64,000 nt of DNA from Ceratothoa steindachneri (GCA_963969495.1 OZ018328.1:136219345-136283344); one strand, 5' to 3'. Numbered from the stretch's first letter, positions 19,893 to 33,900 are shown. Program-made: numbers and translations. Notes: generated by a model from the sequence alone, not told the origin.

Positions 19893-22330
19893 TTATTTTA
19901 AATAAAGGCGCTCATCTAGCGAGTGCTTCCAGGGGATAGTCGCTGCAAACCAATTCAGCCTATTAATTTGACTACATTGAAAAATCTAAATTAAAGCAAA
20001 GCCAAAACCGGACAAAACCTAAAGTAAAATCCCTACAAAAAACAACAACAATCCAAAACTCAACGAAGAAACAAAAAAAGGGAAAAAGACCCGGCTCAGG
20101 GAGGAAGCGGGTTTTCTCCGGCACCGGAGCACGCACCCAACACCAACAGAGTAAATAAAACAGATGAGGCCAGCCTCCTCCAAAACGTCAAGTAGTCCAC
20201 AGTCGAGAGTGCACAAATCTGTTCTGGGTACAAAATACAATGCTGGAGTGCAATTAGGTAGCTTTCTGAGTCGTTATAGATCACAATCCGGTCTCTGAAC
20301 CGGGCACAATTCAATATCTCCCGTATCCAGTGGTCTATTGCAACCAGCTCAAACGGCAGAGTCCCACTGACTTCAAACAGAGGAGATACAGCGTGGAAGC
20401 CGACCCCTTCTCGGATTTGGAGCCATCCGTGTACACTGGCACGATTTCAGCGTGGCTCAAAGTATGCTCCTAGAAAATTTGGGAGTAGAGGCGTAGCCAA
20501 AAATAGTCAAAGGTGTTACCCTCCTTGCTGGCGTCCTGGGCAGTTCAAAATCCCTCAGTCGCCATTGGCGACTGGAGGAGCTGCCGGGCCCGCGCGTAGC
20601 GCATATGAAGGCATGATGCACTGCACGCCCAAAGTAAGAAGCATATTTCCAGCAGACTCTCATGGGGAGGGGGAGGGTACGGAAGGTACCAGTCACTAAA
20701 CTGAGACCGGTGTGGTGGATTGCGTCCACCTTTTGCAATTCACGCTCGGCTGCGGAGAACAATAAAACAACAAAGCGGTACCCCTATAAGCACCTAAGTG
20801 CTGAACGTCACGGAACGAAGAATGGCCATGGTGCGGGTATACAACACACTGAGGCTAGAAAGCTGTGACTCCCAGGTGAGGCGTTGGTTGAAAACAAGAT
20901 CAAGAAAACTGTGCGATCAACCATTTCTAGGCGAAAGACGAATAGGAACAAGTCTGAGTCGAGATGAAGCCGTGAATGTAGATAGATGTGCACTACCTTA
21001 GTGTTGATCAAGGGCAACCGAAACATGTGCGCTTTGGCATAGCGAGAGATGCGGTTCAATGTCTGTTGGAGTCGACGCTACATACTTTATATCTGGGCCG
21101 GATTCCCCCCCCCCCCACTCCCACACCACCACCACCATGACGCACTCCTGTACTCTGATCAACGATCTTGTAGGAATTCATCTGAAAATCAGTATGGGGG
21201 CACCTTCAAGACCATCTCCACCTCTGGACAGGAGGCTCCTCCAAGTCGCCCCCCCTCCTAGTATCTCGACCGGGACTCAAAATGGTCTATATCCCTCAAA
21301 AACGTCATTGGGGTCGTCATGCCGTCCTCCAAATAGAAAAATAGGGAAGCGGGCAATCCGGTTCCCATAAAAGTCTACGAGGTGTCTGGGCAGGGCTCAT
21401 GGGACGATGACACCTTTTATGACTTTAAGCGGGTTGTGCTTGGTAACCTGACCCAACGTGATGGGCGGTAACCGAATCGGTGCGTCCTCTGTCTTGCTGT
21501 GTCCTTGGAGGGAGCCCTGATAAAGCAACGATGGATCTATCACTATAAAAGTGTGTGTAAGAGGCAACTCTACAAAAGAGGTAAACACCCTTTCCTGTAG
21601 GGGTAGGGATATGAGAGGAAGAAACACTTGCTTCGCCAAGAGACGCTCGAACGAGCCCCTGTGAAAATAAAGGGGGACCTGTCGATAGACTAGACTCGCC
21701 AGGAGGCAAATCCACACAATGGGGTAAGAGGAAAATAACGGCACCTGTAGCAATTGGAGAGGAAGAAGCATCATGCCCGCTATGAGGATATGTAAGGCTC
21801 TTTGAAAAAGTAGAAGGGTAGAGAACACCTTCTCAAAAGAGGTGGAGCTGCCTGAGGGGAACCCCTTTACCGATAGTGAGCGGTGAGATGGGACCCTCTC
21901 CACCAAGCTTAAGTGGGGAGTTGAGGGGGACATTGTCGCTCAATGCCTCATATTTTATTCACTTCCCCTGCCTGCGGGGTTTTACTCTGACTCCAACAAG
22001 AGATCGGCCAAGTAAGGCCTTTTTTCGGCACCGGGCCGATATCCCTAGCACAGGAAGCATACGCCATCACCGCCACTCCTTGGAAACCCCAGACCAAATC
22101 CAACACATGGCGTGGTAGGAAGCTCAGAAAGGCGCATCCGTCTGGGTGACAGGTTTTGGAGAGTCCGGGGACGAACTCCAGTTTGTGCAGTAGAAGATGG
22201 GGCCAATGAAAGGAGGATACAGAAAGGGAGTTGGAATGGAAAGGGCGCATAAAAGGACCTTGGCAACGCACCAACTTCTGTATATCTGGATCCAGAGTAG
22301 ACGTTACCTCTGAGATCGGGTCCATCCTTG
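19893..22330 (-). mobile_element. Decayed minus-strand LINE copy with large internal deletions
   Basis: On the minus strand, the 3' UTR of the LINE family (TAATAGGCTG…GCGACTATCCCC) lies at 19,893-19,990. Above it is an ORF2 C-terminus fused directly to RNase H (DRIVIYNDSES, 20,240-20,310). Then come the region after the reverse transcriptase (20,457-21,059) and decayed reverse transcriptase (21,060-21,410; FLRDRRF and FDLEKAYD areas barely recognisable). From 21,420 to 22,330 the sequence weakly resembles the 5' UTR and ORF1 N-terminus (GACAATGTCCCC, GGCAGCTCCA…), so a further deletion probably joins ORF1 to the reverse transcriptase. Divergence from the intact copy is high, and it may be a separate subfamily. 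Confidence 0.6.
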
Positions 22331-22479
22331 CGGGCGTGATGCCGTGAGGAACTGTTGCTCTCCCAGGTACAAGGTAAGGTACCCCTTTGGGTTGCAGTCG
22401 GAACGGGAGGTGATGTTCTCCTCCGTGATTCAGTTGTAGCAGGGTTTTTTACCCCGAGTCGCAGAGAAAATGGATGCTG

Positions 22480-22592
22480 AGGGAACGAGGAGGAAGCGCA
22501 CCAACTTCCCCAGGCCCGTCATTTAGCTTAAGTTAAACCAGTGACGGGTCCTTCCATAATTTGCACTCGGGCCGTGAGGAAGTGCTACGGTA
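22480..22592 (+). repeat. Dispersed repeat, partner at 37,340-37,455
   Basis: The segment from GGAAGCGCACCAA through CCCAGGCCCGTCAT, CAGTGACGGGTCC and AATTTGCACT to the CGTGAGGAAGTG area is closely matched at 37,355-37,455 in the same orientation. Neither copy shows coding potential. The repeat may be part of a retroelement UTR. The partners adjoin other repeat debris. Confidence 0.6.
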
Positions 22593-22599
22593 CACCTCG

Positions 22600-23724
22600 C
22601 GGGGTCATGTAGAGAAAGGGCCAAAACAATAAAAACTAACATTTTTATTAGTGTGTTTACGTGTATTGTACTTTTGATTTTGTATATATCATTTTGGTTG
22701 CCTTCTATTCTTTTAAATTCTGACGCACTTGGTATTGGGGAGTAATTAATCTGAAGCACCACAAAATTTGTTTCTCAGCCCAAACGAATGGCCATGACTA
22801 GTTTAATAACTGGGTTTCAATTAATCGAAATACTTCCGCAGATTTCAGTAAAAATGTTGGCGTGATCGAAGCAATTTTACCTCATTCTATAATTTGCATC
22901 ATATGCTCATTTATATAGAAACATGTCGACTGATATCGACATAATTAGTGCATTATTTTCCCTGCCTACCCCCTTCCTCCATCAACCCCTAAGCCACAAT
23001 TCATGGAGTTAGACAATGACATGTTTAGAATAACATTCGACGAATTACATAAGTTGGCTTTCCGGTTTCCTCTCGCATGTCAAAGTCAATGTTTCGCCTG
23101 TCATTATCGCGCTAATATGTCATTTCTCCCCCACAAACCTTGATCCACTAAGAAATAATTACTCATTATTGCAACCGACGATGGGATAGCCGTTAGTACG
23201 TTTCATTATCAGCAAATGACTTTGTCTTAGTAGGATAACGAATACACGAGGGCTCATCGAAGAACATGCGAAAAGAATACATATACTCGTAAATAAGGAA
23301 TTGTATAATACACGAGGGTTGAAGACTGGCGCCTCTCTAGAAATTGTGTAGTTTCATTCGGGGGAAAAGGTGACCAATGAATGCGAACTTATGTCCAGGG
23401 TTCGAGGTTACGGGGTTGGGTTCTTTTGAATGGAGGTAATTTCTAGTACCGGAACTCGCGAAAAGACACTCCTCCTAATCATCATTAATTTTGGCGTTGT
23501 TCAGGGTTGGTGACTGACCGCATGGTGACCCACAAAGCAAAATTAATATCGATTTGCTGGAGAGATGCACAGAATGATGACCATTGATTAGTTTTGGTCG
23601 ACCTTTAGTCTACCATGATAAGTAAAACCAATCAAGAGGGAGGAAGAGGGCAAAACTTGGAGAGCCCAAGGGAGATGAGAGAGGGGTAGAGAGAGGAGGG
23701 AAGGGGATGGAGATGGAGGAGGGA
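22600..23724. other. Unassigned AT-rich sequence
   Basis: I see no gene or recognisable repeat. The G/A-rich run at 23,634-23,728 is low complexity. Confidence 0.4.
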
Positions 23725-24319
23725 TTTTTTTAAAATTATAAAATACCATCTGGTGACTGTCATCAAGTGCATAAGTCGCATCAATCAATCAAGCCTATTA
23801 CTAGGCTACTAAAAAAACAAGCAAACACCAAACAAACAAAAAAAGAAGGCACGCTCCAGGCTCAGAGGGACGCCCGCCTATCCTGGCACCCGACCATGCC
23901 CCCAACATCAAAGAAAGTTAAATAAAATTGAGGAGGACATCCTCCTCCAAAATGTCAGATAGTCCACAAGTCTATGTACACAAACCCATCTCGAGAACAA
24001 GGGACAAACGGTAGCGACCCCATTCCACCCGATACGGGGACAAGTAACGTGCGCGAAGATCGCCCAGACTATGCCATTCAAGAAGCATGTACCGAACAGT
24101 CTGGGTGTCAACGCAATCGTTGTAAAAAGGTGCAATCGAGCGCTCTATCAATTAGCGGTGCGTCCCGCGAGTGTGCCCAATTCGAAGACGAGAGAAAGGT
24201 ACCTGAAGCCGTGGCCGCTTTTGGGGTATGTCCATGGGAACAGTCCCGGTGAAATGGCATGTAACTATAAGTTCCCCTCGGCCGTCTCCCATCGTCTTTG
24301 CCAAGCAGCCCTGAGAGCT

Positions 24320-25060
24320 TTATTTCTTTCTTTATTTAAATCTTGAGCTGACCACCTCCAGAGGGAGATCAGCCTGGAAATAAACATACAATAGAGACAA
24401 AAGAAGAGTAAAGATTAAATACGAGGGAAAATAAAATAATAACACACAAAAAAGGGAAATCAGTTGTGTCAGCAGATAATAAGAATGAGTTAGTTCCCCT
24501 CTTAAATGTTAGGAGATCAGTAGACTCCACAACCGCACTAGGCAACCACTCCACATCACGCTTGCAGCCACAATAAAACTCCTAGCAAACTGGTTAGTAT
24601 GTACTATACCTGATACTAGAAAATGTCACACTATTAGTAGTGACTGCCTGCCTTGTATTACGAGCAAAAACAGCTAGATCAGGTAAGGAAAAATGCAAAT
24701 GATGTTTATCACTGTAGTACATTTTATGCCACAAGCTCAAAGAACTCACTTTAAGCTTATGCCACAGGTCCTCATTAATACTTCGTAAAATAAACTTGAC
24801 CGAAGACATAACTATATCCAAGAGCTTAAGATGAGAATCTGCACCCAAGGGCCACACATGAGAGCAGTACTCCAAACAGGGAAGAATGAAAGAATTAAAA
24901 CACTTAGTTATAAAAGCTTCGTCTTCAAACATTTTAATACATCCCCTCAAGATACCAACTTTCTGGGAAACAGAGGACGCAATATTACGTATGTGCTTCT
25001 CAAAAGTCAATTTCTTGTCGAAAGTAACCTCCAAAACCTTAAAATAGTCACCTCCCTGAT
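24320..25060 (-). pseudogene. 5'-truncated CR1/jockey-like LINE fragment (C-terminal reverse transcriptase)
   Basis: A minus-strand frame (25,034-24,594) reads VTFDKKLTFEKHI … FNSFILPCLEYCSHVWP … LWHK, followed by FARNTRQA. This is the post-catalytic part of the reverse transcriptase of jockey/CR1-type LINEs, different in sequence from the I-group family around it. A further piece of the same tail is at 24,554-24,369. It ends (low-coordinate side) in AAATAAAGAAAGAAATAAAG, a tail-like repeat, and lies inside the RNase H/C-terminal junction of the older LINE (the host sequence resumes CTCTCAGGGCTGCTTGGCAAAG). It is a typical 5'-truncated insertion. I could not define a target duplication. Confidence 0.7.
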
Positions 25061-27740
25061 TCTTGCCATGTAGTCGTTATGAGGAAGAAGGAAACTCAAT
25101 TCTGGTCGCTCACTGCTCGCAGACTCTTTGGCACCCTCATCGAAGCACTCATTCCTCGCATTTTTCATATATCTAGAAACCCAGAAGAAGATAATCTCGA
25201 CAACCAGCCGGCTCGGGGCAGCCGTGGCGGTACGGATAGCTCGAACCAGGGGGTGTGGAGATTTCAATGCCCAGAGAGCGCTCAGGGTACTTTGTGAGTC
25301 GCTACAGATCACAATCTGGTCTCCAAACGGGCCACGATGTCTTATCTCCCGTACCGAGCCGTGTATTGCAACCAGCTCTGCCGTGAAGACAGACGTAGCG
25401 CCTGGTAAAGCCACGCTGACTTCAAACAGATGGAATATGACATGGAAACAGACTCCTTCCTGGGACTTGAACCCATCCTTATACACTAGCTCGAATCCAG
25501 CGTGACACGAAGTGTGCTCCACAAAGGCCGAATGAAATACTCCTGGCACTGTGAAAGCTTTGGGAGCAGAGGCGTGACGATAAGTAGTCAAAGGGGGTAC
25601 CCTTCATGGAGGCGTCCTAGGCAAAACCAGAGAGGCCACCGGGCCGAGAGCTACAACGAACTCTCGAAGGGGTTTCCTCGCCCTAAACCCAAAGGGATTA
25701 GGGTATGACTGGCGTCTCAGGCGTCATATGCACCGTTGAGATCGGCTGCCGATGCAGTGAGAACCTATGGCGAGTGAGGAAGGCGACGAGCTTGCGCGTA
25801 CGGACACATAATGCACTGCACGCCACGACGCAGAGCGAGTGACATCTCTCCTGCTTCGACAAGTTGGCTCTCAATGGGGGACGTGCGGAATGCACTGGTC
25901 GCCAGGCGTAGACCCGTGTCGTTGATTGATTCCACCTTTTGCAATACGCACTCGGCTGCGAAAGTATAAAATTCGCATCCATAGTCAAGCTTTGAATGAA
26001 CAGAGGATCGATAGAAAAGCAAGGCAGTAGCCCTATCAGCACCCTAGCAGCTGAACGTCACGAAACTAAGAATGTCCATGGCGTGGGTACAAGATACCCT
26101 AAGGCTGTAAATATAATCCACCCAGGTGATGCATCGGTCGAAAACAAATTCGGGTCAGGGTGGATGCGTAGTTAGAGGCAGAATGCATCACCTTATTCTT
26201 GGCAAAGGAAAACCGAAACATATGCGCCTCAGCATAGCGTGAGATGCGGTTCAATGCCTGCTGGAGTCGACGCTCCAGAGTTGGCATCTGAGCTGCACCA
26301 AAAGAGATAAAAAAATCGTAGGGAGAACATCTTGCGGCAGCATCGAAGTAATACCGTTGATTCTCAGGGCAAAGAGTGTAACACTGAAGACACTTTACTG
26401 CGGACATCCTATTCCTGTTTAATTAGGCCAGAGAGAACTCTTTCCACCCGTACGTGGAATTGAAAATCTCCCCAAAACTCCGAGATAAAGATTGGGTGGC
26501 GTTTCCTCGCCCACGTCGTGTGGATAGTCTACATGATTGCGTATCGCCATGCGGCATCATAGACTTTCTCCGAATAGAAAAACACCTCGGCGTAGTGGTA
26601 GTTCTGTCTATGAAGCAAGGAATAGCATACAGAATTTTCCACTTAGAGCAGAGCATCCGACGTAGTGTAACTCGGTGGCCTCGGCAGTCCATGAGAAAGG
26701 AGAGTTTAACATTTACCAATTTCTCCATTAATTTAAATAGGCAGAAAGTTAGAGAGAGATTGGGCGGAAACCGACCGGGGTATAGTAGTCTCTCTCCGGT
26801 TTGCGAAAAAGGAGCACAGTACCCATTTACTAAGAGTCTGAGAGGATACGCTCTACCCAAATCCTGTTGAACAAATCTTACAGAAAGGCCATGCCTCGCT
26901 CACCTAAGTTTCGAAGCATGACATCGTCTTGACCAGGGGGTGTGTCCGCACCCGAAGCGATAGCGGAACTGAATTCACTCTATGTAAATCTGTCGCCGAA
27001 GGGTTCTCCGCCTCTGGAGGTAAAGTCCAGGCGGTGGCCTTTTGATATATCATGGCGTTCATTGAAATCTAGCCCAGCAGCATCCTGGCTATAGAATGCA
27101 AAGAATGCAGTCGCAAAAGACTCCGCCACGGACTTAGGTTCCTAGATTGCGTTCCCATTTTCATGGAGAACGGGATGGGAAGTCCTGCGAGAACTTGTAC
27201 CAAATTATTTTGAATCGCTTCCACACCTCTGCTAGAGGGGTCTTCTCATTAAGTGAAGAAACGTATGCCACCAGGAAGAGCGGCGGGTGTGCTTCGAAAC
27301 ATGCCGGAACCTAACCATAGTTCGACGAAATTCACCGACATTGAAATCGTTCGAATGACGCTTATAGCGCATGTAGGCATTACGCTTTTGTTTAAAGGGC
27401 ATCTCACTCTCTGCTGACCACCACAGAAGCGTTTGACATGCAAATTGGCCAGACGTTCTAGGAATAGTAGCCAGGCCCACGGCGATGAGGTTACCCGAGA
27501 AGAACTCATCGGCCTCATCCACCGACCTATACTCTTGACTTAGGCAGTGAAATCAGTTATTTCCTGAAATGCGCACCACCGGGGATGGAGGGAGGTGCGC
27601 GGTTCTCTTTCACGTGGCAGCGGTCCAGAAAATCATATCATCCGGAGAGCATAGGGATGGATAAAGGCAGGGAAATGAAGCAGTTCTCGGTCAGTGATGC
27701 GTAAACTTATCCACATTCAGGATACCTATTTCTTGCTCGT

Positions 27741-28589
27741 AAAATCTCTGCATCCCCTGGTTCGCGATATCCGTGACGCCACGGTTTTGGCGAGCCGGGC
27801 GGATGTCGAGATTATCTTCTGCTGGGTTCCTGGACATGTAGGAATTTCGGGGAATGAGCGCGCCGATGAGGGCGCCAAAGAGTCCGCAAGGACTCTGCAA
27901 CCGGACCAGCGTTTCGCTCTTTCTCACACTGACTACATGGCAGTAATACAGGCAGCTCTTCGGACTGCTTGGCAAAGAAGATGGGAGACGGTCGAAGGGG
28001 ACTTAAAGTTGCGTGCCATTGCGCCGCGACTCTTCCCATGAACCTATCCCCCAATGCCGCGACGGCTTTAGGTCGCTTTCTGTCGTCTCCGAATCGGACA
28101 CACTCGTGTGACGCATTGCTATCTGATGGAGCGCTCGTCTGCACTCTATTGTGACGACTGCGTCGTTCCCCAGACTGTTCGGCACATTCTTGTCGAATGT
28201 CCCAGTCTGGGTGATCTTCGCGCACGTTACCTGTCCCGGTACCGGAGTGGGCGGGGTCGCTATCGCCTGTCCCTTGTACTCGGGACGAGTGTGTGTACCT
28301 TGACTGGTGGACTGATAGACTTTTGGGGGGAGGCCGGCCTTCTCCCTTTTATTTAACTAAGTTTTGTTGTTGTTTTTGTTATTGTTTTCTTTGTAGGTCG
28401 CACGCTCCTACGCCGGGTGGAGGGGGACCTTCCCCCAACGCCGGAGCTTGCTTCCTAATTGACATCTCTTTTTAGTGTTGTTTTGTTTTAAAAAAATTAT
28501 TTTAAAGTAGCCTAGAACTAGGCTGTTTGTTTGTGGCGACTCATGCCCAAGTGGACAGTCGCCAGATAGCCCCTTAGGAAAAAAAATCG
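27741..28589 (+). mobile_element. Young 5'-truncated copy of the LINE family, nested in an older copy
   Basis: This 849-bp plus-strand piece contains only the RNase H end, C-terminal knuckle and 3' UTR of the LINE (starting at the residues SLHPLVRDIRDATV), ending in a short A tail. The 7-bp sequence TGCTCGT flanks it (27,734-27,740 and 28,590-28,596), the target duplication. The interrupted sequence on the minus strand is the endonuclease of an older family member. It differs from the full-length copy at few positions; its stop at CCATGA (28,040) shows it is dead. The 3' UTR hairpin is at 28,509-28,524. Confidence 0.9.
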
Positions 28590-30994
28590 TGCTCGTCGAT
28601 CAGGTCGGCAAGGACCTTACCCCTGGGATTGAGCGTGTATGTCTCCGAAGAGTAGGTCTTTACCGTTCAAATCCCCGAGCAGTAGTAAGAGACTAGGCAA
28701 CTGTGCCACGGTTCGGTGCCCCCCCTTCCGCGTCGAAGTCGGTTGCTGGTGCAATGTATGCAAAAATAAGAGTATACCTCCTATCCAGGTGCAACTGAAC
28801 TGCCAATTCCTGAAAGGAGGTATTTAAAACAAAAAGAAGAACAAAGACATTATAACGGGTGTAAATCGTGCATCCTCCGTTCCGGCCTCAATCCCTTGAT
28901 GGTGGCTTCGCAAATTCCTTATATCCAATGAGGGTAGAAGGAGGCACTCGCCAAGCATGCTCTCCTGCACAAAGATAGTTAATGTGGAACGGGAGAAGAC
29001 GAGCTTCTCTAGCTCCTCCCAGTTAGTCCGGAGTCCACAGCGATTTCATTGAAAGAATATGGCCACTAGGTCTATTTCTGGGGAGATGTGGGTGCCCTGT
29101 TGAAAGAGAAGACCCTCACATGAATTGCCGTATGCTTCCAGGAGGCATAACTCAGGGCGCTGTTGGCCGAAAAAGGCGCCCTCGCCTTCGAGGACTTATC
29201 GGGAGAGGTTGGGCTCGCCTTACGAGTCTTTGACTCCTTCCGCCTCGAAACCTTACGCGGACGGGGGGCTTCGGAAGCGAGGGTACTTCTTTGAACCATC
29301 CACCCTTTCCGAACCACCAGGTCCAGACCTGGATGAGGGCGTAAGAGCCCAAGCTCTTTTGGTGTTGTCATCCTTTTGTGGGGCAGCCTTAGGAATTCCA
29401 GAAGACGGCCTCTCGACTACATTCAGGAGTGTTGCTCTGCTGCGAGTGTAACAACTCGGTTGAGGTGCGCAGCCGTTTCGCCTAACGGGAAATAGTCACG
29501 CTGGTGGAGGGGGGGAGCTCTAGTTTTAGCCGAGTTTTGGTGTTAGCCCTTTATGCCGCAAGCTCTACCAGGAGAGCGGTCGATGTGAGTAGAGCCTACA
29601 GAAGGGTTCCGAATGGGGGCGGAAACGACCGTGCTCGTAGGCTTGTAAGTTTAGGAGCAGGGGTTGCAGCCTAAGAAATCCCAGACAGCACTGGGTACGC
29701 CAGGACCAAGTCCTTAGCCTCGCGAAATGAGTTACGATCCGTAGCCTGAATGGCTAGGATTTCCTTATCTAAGAGATACGCACCATACTGCTTCGAAGAA
29801 GTGGGGTGCGGCTCTCCGCAATTAAAACACTTTGCCTTAGACGGTAGGGACTTATAGTGTCCCGCCTTTAAACAGCTTACACAGACTTCGGGTAAATAGT
29901 ACGTTGCTATTCTACTTGAGCAATTTGTATGGCAAAAGCGGCGACGGTAGTAGCACCTCAGCGATACAAACCGGTACGCACCGATTCATGGAACCTGTCA
30001 CGGTCGAACGTGACGAAGAGTGTAGTGGTGGATCTCGAGTCTCCTCCTTTTTCTCATCACACGTTCGACCTTGACCGCACCATGGTCGACCAACTCTAAT
30101 GTAATGTCATCTATGGGGTTGTCTACGAGTTCCCTCGCCTAGACCACTCCTTTCACGAAGTTCATGGTAGAGTGCGGCGTCACACTCTCCGACACCCCAT
30201 TAAGTATTCAAAAGGCACTAATCATGGCCGCTTCTGAGGGATCGGACACATTCACCAGAAGGCCCGTGTCCTAGAAACGGAACATCTTCGGCTCTCTACC
30301 AATAAAGATAGCTAATGCCCTCATCTGATCGATCATGTTGCCTTTGGCCAACATGCTGCCACCAGTGGAGTGAATAAACAGAAAGTGTTTGAAGCCAGCA
30401 GGAATCAAAACACCAAGTAGTCTCTCAATGAGGTCCCCGACGTAATCGATGCTCAGCAGACTTGAGACTTTGGTTTTGGTCTGGAATCCCCTATGCGAGG
30501 TTACCTAGGGACCAGTAGCGCCTATCATAGCCTGGACACTTATCGAAACGGGAACGAACCTGTCCGTCCCCGGAGCACTCGCGATTTGAGAGGAAACTTT
30601 AGTCCTTGTTGGTATTTTTCTTTTTGGGAGATGAGGTTGGTGAATGAGCCCGTTTCTCTCCACCGCCGGAAGGAGCCCCTAGGCCGGATGGAGCGGTCTC
30701 AGCAAGATCTTTCTGCGAGATGGAAAAAGGTCTTCGTTGTAAGCGGGGTACCAGCTGGGGAAGGAGGTCCCTCTTCTCCTTGAGAGGCCTTGGGAGCCCG
30801 AGCAGTCTGAAGAAAAGTTTGGGCCGGGGCAGACTCAGGTTTGCTATTTTGTACTAATCCGAGTTCGATCCCATGGAAGATCTTGACGTCTGGGCTGAGT
30901 CATCACCTCCTGGATCATGACCATCTCAGGGAGGACCTCCGTTTGACCACCCCCTTTAACCATGCACGAAGGCATCACAGATCCCATTTGATGA

Positions 30995-33900
30995 CCCCGT
31001 AAGAGGCGCGACGATTTGCCTTCCTGGCCGCCCTGCTGACGGGACTCAGCGCCCCGCCCGGCTTCAGCTTGGCCTGTTCTCTTTCTTTCAGACACTGCAT
31101 TTCTACCCTAATTCCTCACTTTCCCTACCACCTCTCCTTCAACTTTCTCTGGTTGGCGTCTAACTTCACAGGGTAGATGCCGACCAGATTCCTCTCACCC
31201 AACTATCCCGGATCGGGGCTGAAAGGGGAGGGAACAACGTTCTCTCGCCCCTGAGCTCCGGTCTGGGGTGGTGGGATTTTAACAACCTGCTTCATCCCCA
31301 TCCACACCCTCACTCCCCCTTTCTACCTCGTTTAAATCTCTATCCATTTTACGCCGTGCCCAAGGTGGAACCGCCATGCCGATGGGCTGACAGGACACTA
31401 GGCGGGAGGAGTTTCCCCAAATGGCGACAGCTGGCTATGCTGGCCTCGTACTTATCCCTTGCATAGAGGGCTACTGCGTGGGGGTGATTAGCGTATGCAT
31501 CCCGTAAAATAAATAGGGTCACCATGCCCAATGATGAAGACCCCCCAAAAAACTTAATCTTCCTCTACTTTCCCCTGTAAAATCGACGGAGCCGGACTCG
31601 GGCAGCTCCACCCCTTAAAAATGGAGGCCCCACCCCCTCCCTGTGCTTTCGCAGGGGACCCTTCAAAACTCGTCAACCGGCCAGGAGGCTTGCTCATTTC
31701 CTTTACCTATGAGCGTAGGGGACTCCCCCTCACTCCCTCTCACCGGCGGCAGCTCCCCATTTACTTTCTAAGGGGACTGCCAAGAAAGGTAGGCGGCCCA
31801 TAATTGACTGCTTTCAGTGGGAGCGGCAGGATAGCGCAAACCCCCTTAGGGGAGGAGGGAAGATAGGGCCCTTCGGCCCTTTCCCTATAAAGACCTGCGT
31901 GCTCGTATATTGAGTTTAAAGGGGGTCATCGTACGTGCCCCCCTCTCTTCCCCGACCATCGACACTACAAGCAATGGGACATGTGATGTCCTGGGGGCAG
32001 ATGACCATATGGATGCCCCCCTGAGATGGACATGGTCCCTGAGACAACCCAGCCGCAGACGGTAGAACCTTTCATTGGGGCGGACCTGGGCTCGGTGCCA
32101 AGCACCGAATCCGAGTCTGCCACTGTGCGAAGTCCTCCTCAGACGGCTCGGGTCTCCAAGACTTTACAAGGAGAGGAGGGATCTCCTCCTCTGGTTCTTG
32201 CCCCTGTGGCAGCGAAGACCTTCTCCATCTCAGAGAAGGATCTTGCTGAAGGTGGGGTTGATTCCCCGCACTCCTCTTCTAAAAGGAAAATAAATAGAAA
32301 AAGGAAAAAAAAGACTCGGTGCTCCTCTCCATCCCGGGAGCCGCGGGGACGGATGGGTCTGCTGCCGTTTCGGTAAGCGAATAGGCCAAGATCGGCACGT
32401 CCAGCCCCGATGCTTCCCGGGTGGTGAATCCAAGAAGAAAACCATAACTGCGCAGAGCGGAGCCTCGATTACGTCGGGGTCCCTCATTCAGAGGCTACCT
32501 GGCGTTTTCAAGCCTGCTGACTTCAAATGCTTCCTCGTCATACGCTCCACTAACGGCAGTGTGTTGGCTAAGGAGAACATGATCCATCAGAGGAGAGCCT
32601 TAGCTGACTTATTGGTAGAGAGCCGAAAGTGACTCGTTTCTTGGAAGGTAGCCTTCTGACGAATGCGTCGAATCCCTCCGAGGCGGCCATGATTAGTGCC
32701 ATTCGGATATTAGATGGCACGCTGGTGAGTGGGACGCCGCACTCTACCGTGAACTTCGTTAAAGGAGTAGTTTATGCGAGGGAACTCGTGGACTACTCCA
32801 TTGATGACATCACATTAGAGCTGGCCGAACATGGGGCGATGTGATGAGAAAACAGGGAGGGGCCTCGAAACCCACCCCTACACTCTTCGTCACGTTCGAT
32901 TGTGATAAGTTCCGTGAATCAGTGCGTGCCGGTTGGTATTTCGACCGCGTGAAGGCATTAGTGCCACTGCCTCGGCGGTGCTATTACTGTCACCGCTTCG
33001 GCCATACTAATCGCTCTTGCAGACGCGCAAAGTCGGGGTGAGCCGAAGTCTATTCAAGTTGCTCCAAGGCCGCACACGATAAGTCCAAATTGTGTGTGAA
33101 GAGGTGTGTCAATTGCGGAGAGCCACACCCCTCTTCCTCGAAGCAATGTGGTGCATATCTATTTGAGAAGAAAATCCTGGCCGTTCAGGCCCATAATTGT
33201 CTCTCATTTCGCGAGGCTAAGGACTTTGTCCTGGCGCCCCTGTCTCTGCCTGGGAAGTCTTATGCCTAAATGCTAAGAAAGACACCCTCTGCTCTTGGCC
33301 CCTCCAAGTCTACGAACACTGTCGTTTCCGCGCCCATTCGGAGCCCTACTGCGGATTCTACTCACTCCAGGTGCTCCCCTGGTAAGGCTGGCGGCACAAA
33401 GGGTTCACATCCAGCCCAAGCCAAAACCAGGGCTCCCCTTCCTTCGCCAAGAGTGACCGTTTACCGTCAGGCAAAACGGCCGCGCGCCTCTACCGAGTCG
33501 TTAGATTCGCTGGAGGCAACACCCCTGAAGTTGACCGTGAGGCTATCTTCCTGGGTTCCAAAAGCTACCCCCCGAAGGGAGGACAACACTAATGGAGCTT
33601 TGGCTCTTTCGCTCACACTAAGTAACGAGCTGGGTGGCTCGGAGACGGTGGATCCTCCAAAAGAGGGATCCTCGCCTCCGAAGCCCCCCCCGCTCGCCTA
33701 AGGTCTTGAGACAGAGGGAGGAAAAGACTCGCATGACGGGCCAAACCTGCCTCGGTAAGTCCTCGAAGGCGACAGCGCCTTCAGCGCATTGTCCGGCCAT
33801 TCCCATGAGGGTCTTCTCTTCGTAGAGGGATCTCGCATCTCCTCCGACCTAGGCCTGGAGGGCATATTCCTTCAATTGAATTGCTGCGGACTCACGGCCA

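Larger units (their letters stand above)
23725..30990 (-). mobile_element. Decayed minus-strand LINE copy carrying two nested insertions, 5' end cut
   Basis: Read from high to low coordinates: ORF1 from about its residue 175 (30,990), zinc knuckles (about 29,770-29,980), the ORF1 tail (29,072-29,371), endonuclease (29,050-28,597, then 27,733-27,540), reverse transcriptase (27,000-26,100), RNase H (25,590-25,060), C-terminal knuckle (about 24,240-24,060) and 3' UTR (to 23,725). Stops and frameshifts are present throughout. The endonuclease motif still reads QES with Glu. It is interrupted by a young copy of its own family (27,741-28,589) and by an unrelated LINE fragment (about 24,320-25,060). 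It stops at 30,990, exactly where the plus-strand copy begins, so that copy probably inserted into it. Confidence 0.75.

Noticed and set aside
22045..22325. A 125-codon minus-strand frame as a host gene
   Set aside because: It adjoins LINE 5'-like sequence, has no recognisable domain and is most easily explained as UTR debris.
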